DNA from: Pelagerythrobacter aerophilus
GTDB taxonomy: Bacteria > Pseudomonadota > Alphaproteobacteria > Sphingomonadales > Sphingomonadaceae
DNA: 36,545 nucleotides
Reading direction: 5' to 3'
NCBI RefSeq assembly: GCF_003581645.1
Contig: NZ_QXFK01000001.1
Location: 1-36,545 of the forward strand
Shown here: positions 31,916-36,545 of the stretch, piece after piece
Numbering within the stretch: the first letter of the stretch is position 1
Layout of the letters: the number at the start of each line of letters is the position of its first letter
Program-made: the position numbers and the translations under genes
The notes under the pieces: generated by a model
Seen by the model: the letters and a program-made list of their open reading frames with translations, nothing else
Told to the model about the DNA's origin: nothing
Databases searched by the model: none

Positions 31916-32182
31916 TTACCGCACGTCCAGCAGAGTCGACGGCGCAAGCGCGCTCGAAGGGCCGAAGGGGGTGAAGGGACTCGCCGCGACCGCCGGTTGG
32001 GAAATCACGCTCCCCGCCACAATTCCGCCTCCGAGCGAAACAAAGGCGGCGAGCGCCATCAGGCGGCGCGTCGCCATCGCTTCGCGCCGACGGATCGCCA
32101 ATGCGCCCATGATACGATCGTCGAGCGCATCGAGCGCCGCGGGCAGATCGATTCGGTTCAAAATGCGAAGCTCATTATCCAT
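31916..32182 (-). CDS. Small single-span membrane protein, candidate anti-sigma factor (CnrY-like)
   Basis: 88 residues from ATG 32182; an upstream TTG at 32197 adds 5 residues. A charged cytoplasmic N-part (MDNELRILNRIDLPAALDALDDRIMGALAIRRREAMATRR) precedes one membrane helix (LMALAAFVSLGGGIVAGSVI) and a short periplasmic tail (QPAVAASPFTPFGPSSALAP). Size, topology and place (first, before sensor and sigma) equal those of CnrY, which holds the sigma factor with its short N-terminal helices. It shows no clear sequence match that I can recognise, so the role rests on layout. Its promoter carries the same ECF signature, giving autoregulation. Confidence 0.75.
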   Translation of the reverse strand: MDNELRILNRIDLPAALDALDDRIMGALAIRRREAMATRRLMALAAFVSLGGGIVAGSVISQPAVAASPFTPFGPSSALAPSTLLDVR

Positions 32183-32215
32183 CGACCGTCTCTTCAAACC
32201 TTTCCATCATTGTAC

Positions 32216-32243
32216 ATACGCGCCGAAGGGCCTCACCCCTCAC
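32216..32243 (-). promoter_or_regulatory. ECF-type promoter of the cnrYXH-like cassette
   Basis: GTGAGGG - 16 nt - CGTAT on the minus strand, the -10 part ending 34 bp before the start at 32182. Its -35 lies back to back with that of copC (32266). Supports autoregulation of the sigma factor. Confidence 0.75.
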
Positions 32244-32244
32244 G

Positions 32245-32266
32245 CGGAATATTCCGCCGGAATATT
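32245..32266. repeat. Direct repeat CGGAATATT between divergent ECF promoters
   Basis: CGGAATATT occurs at 32245-32253 and 32258-32266, 13 bp apart start to start; the first copy is part of the 12-bp palindrome CGGAATATTCCG. It fills exactly the space between the two divergent -35 elements. Probably a regulator operator or an AT-rich UP-like element serving both promoters. Confidence 0.6.
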
Positions 32267-32293
32267 TGAGGGCTACGCCGATATCCTGCGTAT
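32266..32293 (+). promoter_or_regulatory. ECF-type promoter of copC-copD
   Basis: TTGAGGG - 16 nt - CGTAT on the plus strand, the -10 part ending 31 bp before the copC ATG (32325). An inverted repeat TCCTGC / GCAGGA (32284-32289, 32296-32301) surrounds the -10 and could bind a repressor. Confidence 0.75.
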
Positions 32294-32324
32294 TAGCAGG
32301 ACAGACACGCAATTGGAGGTCCCT

Positions 32325-32708
32325 ATGCTCAAGTCTCTTCTCCCCTCTGCGGCAGCGGCGTTCGCGCTGATGCTCATGCCGGCTGCCGCCAACGCGCACA
32401 CCAAGCTTGTCGGCTCGACGCCGGCGGCCAATTCGACCGTCTCGAAAGTCACGTCGATCAATCTCCAGTTCAACGAAAAGATCGTCGCCTCGACGCTCAA
32501 GACCGAGCTCGTCATGACCGGGATGCCCGGGATGGCCAATCATGCCCCCATGAAGGTGCCCTTTACGTCGATGATGGGCAAGGAAGGCAAGTCGGCGATG
32601 CTCATGCTCAAGCGGCAGCTGACGCCCGGAACCTACAAGGTCAAATGGTCGGCGGCGGGCGCCGACACCCATCGCATGGGTAGCGAATTCAGCTTCACCG
32701 TGAAGTAG
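32325..32708 (+). CDS. copC: Periplasmic copper-binding protein CopC
   Basis: 127 residues. Signal peptide to about 24 (AAANA), then mature HTKLVGSTPAANSTV, whose N-terminal His is the classical CopC Cu(II) ligand. LQFNEKIVASTLKTELVMTGMPGM and the Met/His segment ANHAPMKVPFTSMMGKEGKSAMLML give Cu(I)/Cu(II) ligands. KVKWSAAGADTHRMGSEFSFTV is the family C-end with another His. It carries copper in the periplasm and passes it to CopD. ATG 32325 follows TTGGAGG. CopD follows after 4 bp. Confidence 0.95.
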   Translation: MLKSLLPSAAAAFALMLMPAAANAHTKLVGSTPAANSTVSKVTSINLQFNEKIVASTLKTELVMTGMPGMANHAPMKVPFTSMMGKEGKSAMLMLKRQLTPGTYKVKWSAAGADTHRMGSEFSFTVK

Positions 32709-32712
32709 GACG

Positions 32713-33678
32713 GTGGGTGACCCCGTCCTGATCGGCATCAGGTTCGCACTTTATGCGGACCTGATGCTTATCGCCGGGCTTGCGGCGTTTCCGCTCTACG
32801 CGCTGACGCAAAGCGAGCGCCTCGGACCGCATCCGATGGCCGCGATCTGGCGCGCGGAACGCTGGCTGTGCGTCGCCGGGCTGCTCTTCTCCACCTTGGG
32901 GATGGCCGTGCTTGCGGCTTCGATGCAGGGTGTGGGTCTTCTTTCCCTGGAATTCCGGCCATTCCTCGATCTTGTGCGCGAGACGGATGTCGGGATGGCC
33001 TGGATTTACCGGAGCGCCGCCCTCCTGTTCGCGCTCGTCGCGGCGATCTGGCTGACACGCTGGCCGACAACCGCGGCGACGATGCTCACGGCAGCCGGCT
33101 CGGTGGCCGTCGCGACCCTCGTCTGGTCCGGTCATGCGGGTGCGACCGAAGGGACCGCTGGCACCGTCCACCGGATCAGCGACATCCTGCACCTTGCCGC
33201 CGCCGCGATCTGGATCGGCGCGCTCGGCGCCTTCCTGCTGCTGATCGCGCCGAAGCATATTCTCGAAATGGCTGATGGGCTGCGCCTTGCCGCGCGAAGC
33301 CTCGATCAGTTTTCGCGCGTCGGGACGATCTGCGTCATCATTATCGCCGCGACCGGCCTCATCAACAGCCAGATGATCGTCGGTGCCGCAAATATCGGCC
33401 GATCGCTCGGCTCGCCCTATGGGCAATTGCTTCTCGCCAAACTCGCGCTGTTCGGGCTGATGCTGGCGCTCGCGGCCGCCAACCGCTGGCGACTGACCCC
33501 GGCCCTCGCGGCGGTCGTGCCGGGAACCGATACCGACGGCCCCGATACCGACCCCCGCCAGGCGCTGGCGGCGATGCGCAGGAGTCTGGTCATCGAAGCG
33601 ATGGCGGCGCTCGTCATCCTCGCGCTGGTTGCCTGGTTCGGCACGCTCGAACCATTTGTCGACACCGGTCCGGCTTGA
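32713..33678 (+). CDS. copD: Inner-membrane copper protein CopD
   Basis: 321 residues, about eight membrane segments. The CopD domain shows SGHAGATEGTAGTVHRISDILHLAAAAIWIGALGAFLLLI, whose His residues are conserved in CopD, and LDQFSRVGTICVIIIAATGLINSQMIVG. It is thought to move copper across the inner membrane in concert with CopC. Start GTG 32713 lies 4 bp after the copC stop with AAGTAGGAC upstream, so it is coupled. The following AraC-type frame starts at TTG inside its stop codon. Confidence 0.92.
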   Translation: MGDPVLIGIRFALYADLMLIAGLAAFPLYALTQSERLGPHPMAAIWRAERWLCVAGLLFSTLGMAVLAASMQGVGLLSLEFRPFLDLVRETDVGMAWIYRSAALLFALVAAIWLTRWPTTAATMLTAAGSVAVATLVWSGHAGATEGTAGTVHRISDILHLAAAAIWIGALGAFLLLIAPKHILEMADGLRLAARSLDQFSRVGTICVIIIAATGLINSQMIVGAANIGRSLGSPYGQLLLAKLALFGLMLALAAANRWRLTPALAAVVPGTDTDGPDTDPRQALAAMRRSLVIEAMAALVILALVAWFGTLEPFVDTGPA

Positions 33679-34346
33679 CGGCCACTACCGCCTCCTGGTC
33701 CGGTTCGATCATGCTCGGAACCGGCTGGGCTCTGATCGACGCGCGCATCGGAAGCAGCCGCCGCCATAGCCATCTCGCCCATCAAATAAGCCTCGCCGTC
33801 GAGAACGATCTGCAGGTTTCGGGCGACGGCGACATGACGATCCCGGTCGGGCGGGCAGTCGCCATTGCCTCGCATGTCCGGCATCGCCTGGGCCCCGAAG
33901 GCGCCCTCGTGCGGTCTTTCTATCTCGATCCCCTCTTTCGCTCCGATGCGCGTCTGTCCACGGGATCGACGCCCATTCTAATGGCTCCGGCCCCGGCGGC
34001 AGCCCTTCGCGCAATCGCAAGCGCAGCGGATGCGAAACGCTGGGCGTCGGATTATATCGATCGATCAGAGGCAAATCCGCTCGACGCGCGCTTGTCCGGG
34101 GTGCTCGCTGCCCATGAGGATGTGTCGACGCCGCGTGCACTGGCCGGCCTTGTCGGCCTCTCCACCTCGCGCCTTCGCGAAATCGTCCGCCGGGATTTTG
34201 GCGCGCCGCCGGCGAAGCTGCTCCAATGGCTGCAACTCCAGCGGGCCGTTCGGGCGCTCGTCGGCGGCGGGAGTCTTGCCGACGCAGCGGCGGCGGGCGG
34301 TTTCGCCGATCAGGCGCACTTTACGCATGTTGCTGTCATCCTGTGA
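33675..34346 (+). pseudogene. AraC-type regulator, 3' end lost
   Basis: The frame starts at TTG 33675, which overlaps the copD stop (TTGA); ATG 33711 is an alternative. The N-domain (SRRHSHLAHQISLAVENDLQV, AIASHVRHRLGPEGALVRSFYLDP) looks like a cupin-type sensor. The first HTH of the AraC domain is clear (TPRALAGLVGLSTSRLREIVRRDFGAPPAKLLQWLQLQRAVRALV). The second HTH breaks off after GGFADQAHFT and ends HVAVIL, where family members continue for about 25 more residues. The breakpoint is near 34332. DNA binding is probably impaired. Intact, it would have been a copCD-linked regulator, perhaps of copper genes. Confidence 0.75.
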
Positions 34347-34389
34347 TCGCGCTCGCCGGAAGGCAAGCGGTGTTGCACCCAAATCCGGC

Positions 34390-34520
34390 TCAATTTCCGG
34401 GGGCTATGCGAAAATCCCAGACCGGGATGCCGAACGCCCGCGCCTTGTCGACGAGATTGTCCTGGATGCCGGTGCCCGAGAAAACGATGAGGCCGGAAGG
34501 CATCGCTGGACTGCCCGCGA
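34390..34520 (-). pseudogene. Remnant of DUF2493-type protein
   Basis: The minus strand reads AMPSGLIVFSGTGIQDNLVDKARAFGIPVWDFRIAPGN and stops at 34390. This is the conserved C-end of DUF2493 (SLOG-like nucleotide-binding) proteins, common on plasmids of sphingomonads. Everything before AMPSG is missing: the frame runs into the IS3-family element near 34520. A fragment, not expected to work. Confidence 0.6.
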
Positions 34521-34540
34521 TGACTGGTCCGGTTGCATAA

Positions 34541-34879
34541 TTAGTTGAAGACCGCCTCCGATGCCAGCCTGGGCGGGAGGCGGAGCGCAGCGGAGCCGAG
34601 CGGCCAGGCTGGCATCTTGATCGTTTCCGGAGCCGGTGGTCGATATCCGTGGCTGCTGTGCGGCCGGAGGCGATTGTAATGATCGCGCCACCAGCCGGTG
34701 ACGCACCGGACCTCCTCCAGGCTGTAGAAGATTTCACCATTGAGCAGCTCATCCCGCAGGCGAGCATTGAAGCTCTCGATATAGCCATTCTCCCAAGGGC
34801 TGCCGGGCTCGATATAGAGGGTGGTGACGCCGAGCCGCCCGAGCCATTTACGCACAGCATGGGCAACGAACTCGGGGCC
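34541..34879 (-). pseudogene. IS3-family transposase OrfB, C-terminal part
   Basis: About 113 residues: GPEFVAHAVRKWLGRLGVTTLYIEPGSPWENGYIESFNARLRDELL, with the final DDE Glu in YIESFN, then YNRLRPHSSHGYRPPAPETI and the end ASEAVFN. The preceding residues Asp-Asn of the DNGPEF motif lie on the far side of the IS110 element, at 36541-36545. The gene is therefore interrupted rather than worn down, with the N-part outside the window. Different from the IS3-family element at 1-1523. Confidence 0.85.
34560..34616. repeat. 13-bp inverted repeat near the end of the split IS3 element
   Basis: GATGCCAGCCTGG (34560-34572) and CCAGGCTGGCATC (34604-34616) are perfect arms within the end of orfB. May slow outside transcription or be a structural trait of the element's end. 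Confidence 0.5.
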
Positions 34880-34881
34880 GT

Positions 34882-35032
34882 AGCACATTGGGAAGCTGCC
34901 TCTCGAAGGCAGCGCTCGCCTTGATGGAGACAAGGGCGCGTAGCGCCCGCAGGCTTCATCAAGGCGGTCATGACCGGTCATCAGGTCTCTAAAGTGAAGT
35001 TGTCGACTCAACACTTTGGAGGCAGACCGACC
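34882..35032 (+). ncRNA. Candidate bridge RNA region of the IS110 element (5' end)
   Basis: The 151 bp between the left end and the transposase start form strong stems. One is GCTGCCT/AGGCAGC (34895-34901, 34907-34913). A 13-bp stem with one G-U pair (34917-34929, 34954-34966) encloses an inner stem GGGCGC/GCGCCC (34934-34939, 34943-34948). GTTGTCG at 34999-35005 repeats the 7 bases of the right junction. IS110 elements encode a structured bridge RNA in a noncoding end that selects donor and target. Structure supports this; the guide loops are not resolved, and the 3' end is an alternative. Confidence 0.5.
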
Positions 35033-36325
35033 ATGACCAAGCTCAGTTCTACACCCGCCGATGCCGTGCTGGTAGCCATCGATATGTCCAAGCACCGCCA
35101 GGAGGTCCTCATCGAACGCCCGGAGGGCGGGCGGCGACGGCGTATGACAGTGATGGCGACGAAGACCGATTACGACCGCCTTGCGTCCGTTCTGGCTGAT
35201 ATTGGCAGACCGATTGTCGTCGGCTTCGAGGCGACCGGTAACTATCACCGCACCTTGGCGCACCGCTTGCTCACAGCAGGTTTCGAGCTGCGCCTGATCT
35301 CGTCCGTAGCCTTGGCCCGGACCCGAGAGGCTCTACATAATGGCTGGGACAAGAACGACTCCAAGGACGCGCAGGTGATCCTGCATATGCTGCGGATTGG
35401 CGCCACCCAGCGCTACGTCGATCCGCTTGCCGCCGGGATTAACGATCTGCAGGAGATGTCGAAGACACACGAGGCCATCTCCAAAGCCAAGACCCAGACC
35501 TGGCACCGGATCCTGACCCATTACCTGCCGCTCTACTTCCCAGAGATCGAGCGCTTCGCCGGCAACAGCAGGTCTGATTGGTTTCTTGCCTTGCTCGAGC
35601 GGTTTCCGACGCCCGGGAGCATGACAGCGCTTGGCCAGGAAGCATTCACGCGCGAGGCGTGGTCACTGGTCGGTCGCAAGGTCTCCAAGGCTCGATTAAT
35701 CAACGATATTTACGAGACCGCCTGCGCATCCGTCGCACTGCCGGTCGATGAGGATTCTGTGGCGATTGCCATGTTTCGCATGGTCATCGCGCAAGCGCGC
35801 AGTCTGATCCGCCAACGTGACGAGATCGAGCGAGCCGCCCATGCCATGCTCAGCGAGAACCGTGACTACCAGCTGCTTCGTATGATCCCTGGCATCGGCC
35901 CGATCAACGCGCTGACCATCCTCGCCGAGGCCGGGGACCTTCGACGGTTTGCCCACCATCGCCAGTTCCTCAAGTTCTGCGGGCTCGATCTGGCCACCTG
36001 CCAGTCCGGCACATTCCGCGGTCGGACCAAGCTTTCCAAGTATGGTAATGCTCGGTTGCGCCGCACTTTCTGGATGGCCGCACAAGTCGCCGCTCGCCAA
36101 CGCGACAACAGCTTTCGCGATAAGCTGGGCCGATACATGGAAGGACACGCCAACGACCCCGATCGCCGCCGCAAGGCAATGACTGCACTCACCGCCAAGA
36201 TGGCGCGCGTCGCGCACGCCGTCATCAAGACGGGAACCGAGTACCGCCCGTTCCTCGAACGGGCGGACACCAGATGGAAGGACCCCTCTCTGCTGTGCCG
36301 TGAGGGCGCAACTGCGACCCTGTAG
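35033..36325 (+). CDS. IS110-family transposase (DEDD recombinase)
   Basis: 430 residues from ATG 35033 (GGAGG upstream); an upstream extension to 34970 lies in the structured leader and was rejected. The N-domain is RuvC-like DEDD: AIDMSKHRQEVLI (Asp), GFEATGNYH (Glu), NDSKDAQVI (Asp-Asp). A helical linker follows. The C-terminal transposase_20 domain shows LLRMIPGIGPINALTILAEAGDLRRF, FCGLDLATCQSGTFRGRTKLSKYGNARLRRTFWMAA, with the candidate catalytic Ser in QSG. It recombines the circular element into target DNA with the help of an RNA guide. No defect seen; probably active. Confidence 0.93.
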   Translation: MTKLSSTPADAVLVAIDMSKHRQEVLIERPEGGRRRRMTVMATKTDYDRLASVLADIGRPIVVGFEATGNYHRTLAHRLLTAGFELRLISSVALARTREALHNGWDKNDSKDAQVILHMLRIGATQRYVDPLAAGINDLQEMSKTHEAISKAKTQTWHRILTHYLPLYFPEIERFAGNSRSDWFLALLERFPTPGSMTALGQEAFTREAWSLVGRKVSKARLINDIYETACASVALPVDEDSVAIAMFRMVIAQARSLIRQRDEIERAAHAMLSENRDYQLLRMIPGIGPINALTILAEAGDLRRFAHHRQFLKFCGLDLATCQSGTFRGRTKLSKYGNARLRRTFWMAAQVAARQRDNSFRDKLGRYMEGHANDPDRRRKAMTALTAKMARVAHAVIKTGTEYRPFLERADTRWKDPSLLCREGATATL

Positions 36326-36538
36326 ATAATGTTCGGGCCTTCCATCTGGCATCCGCATCTCATTTTAAGGACGGTTAGGACCACGACCGATGCGGCCGCT
36401 GGATCCTGTGTTTGCTATGGCCGAGAGCGCATTCCTTGACGATGGAAGCCATCTGGATCAAAAAGACATTTGCGCCGGTCATGATCGGCGCAACGAGACC
36501 TGCTGGCCTTGTCCCACAGCTGCTTCCCGACCTAGGAC
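36326..36538 (+). other. 3' noncoding end of the IS110 element
   Basis: 213 bp without a gene. A GCGCCG/CGGCGC hairpin lies at about 36471-36490. In the IS1111 branch of the family the bridge RNA lies on this side, so it is the alternative place for it. TGGCCTTGTC at 36505-36514 resembles the target (GGCC then TTGTC, lacking one G). The last bases 36539-36545 belong to the interrupted IS3 element. Confidence 0.4.
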
Positions 36539-36545
36539 GTTGTCG

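Larger units (their letters stand above)
34520..34881 (-). mobile_element. IS3-family element, 3' part, split by the IS110 element
   Basis: Holds the last third of an IS3-family orfB (34541-34879) and its probable end near 34520 (TGACTGG...). The other part of the element must continue beyond the window end, because the last bases (36539-36545) restore the interrupted codons. It inserted into or beside the DUF2493 gene. Confidence 0.75.
34882..36538 (+). mobile_element. Complete IS110-family element inserted in the IS3-family orfB
   Basis: The left flank ends GGGGCC-GT (34874-34881) and the right flank begins GT-TGTCG (36539-36545). Joined with one GT they give GGGGCCGTTGTCG, whose reverse complement encodes Asp-Asn-Gly-Pro of the IS3 DNGPEF motif. 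Thus both ends are seen: the element is about 1657 bp, with a GT core dinucleotide at each junction and no other duplication, as expected for IS110 transposition. It carries one transposase gene and noncoding ends of 151 and 213 bp. The window ends 5 bp beyond its right end. Confidence 0.82.

Noticed and set aside
32211-32220. TGTACATACG as a further GntR operator
   Set aside because: Does not match TGTATATACA well and contains the -10 of the cassette promoter, which explains it.
34560-34616. Inverted repeat as rho-independent terminator
   Set aside because: Lies inside the transposase frame, long loop and no T-run.

Overview
The window looks like an accessory region (plasmid or genomic island) of an alphaproteobacterium, most likely a sphingomonad. 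This is inferred from the GC-rich coding style, two large TonB-dependent receptors with sphingomonad-type DIVVTG plug starts, PepSY membrane proteins, and two copper-resistance clusters with His/Met-rich secreted proteins. No rRNA, tRNA or CRISPR array was seen.

Layout. 1-1523 is a complete IS3-family element whose left end is base 1. 1655-3817 is a small plasmid-like block on the minus strand: ssb and three short genes of unknown function. 3962-10365 is copper cluster 1 (minus strand): a DUF2231 membrane protein with a PHAGHDM-tailed lipoprotein, then copA1, copB1, an NTF2-like protein and an amber-interrupted PepSY gene. Behind these lie an ECF sigma factor and the last third of a CnrX-like sensor gene, cut off next to an integrase gene that carries an amber codon (10533-11870). 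12074-17004 is a GntR/HutC-type regulator facing a TonB receptor - PepSY - PepSY operon. 17288-22530 is a tightly overlapping operon for an Aap-type amino acid ABC transporter with fused permeases and a cystathionine beta-lyase-like enzyme, with a divergent LysR gene. 23528-25999 is a second TonB receptor. 26354-33678 is copper cluster 2: copA2-copB2-DUF305-DUF411-lipoprotein, a complete cnrYXH-like sensing cassette, and divergent copC-copD followed by an AraC-type gene that has lost its end. 34390-36545 is a junkyard: a DUF2493 fragment and an IS3-family element split by a complete IS110-family element.

How it works together. The most important observation is a shared promoter signature, TGAGGG-N16-CGTA with exactly 16 bases between the parts. 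It lies upstream of six transcription units: DUF2231-lipoprotein, copA1B1, the GntR-linked TonB receptor operon, copA2B2, the cnrYXH-like cassette itself, and copCD. The spacing and position fit an ECF sigma promoter. The simplest model is that a periplasmic metal sensor and a small anti-sigma-like membrane protein control an ECF sigma factor that switches on its own operon, both copper-oxidase clusters, CopCD, and an outer-membrane receptor/PepSY system. The receptor system has a second control layer: a palindromic TGTATATACA site upstream of it resembles a site at the start of the GntR gene. In cluster 1 the sensor is destroyed but the sigma factor survives, so an unrestrained sigma factor is possible. 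All functional statements rest on reading motifs by eye; no database search was run.
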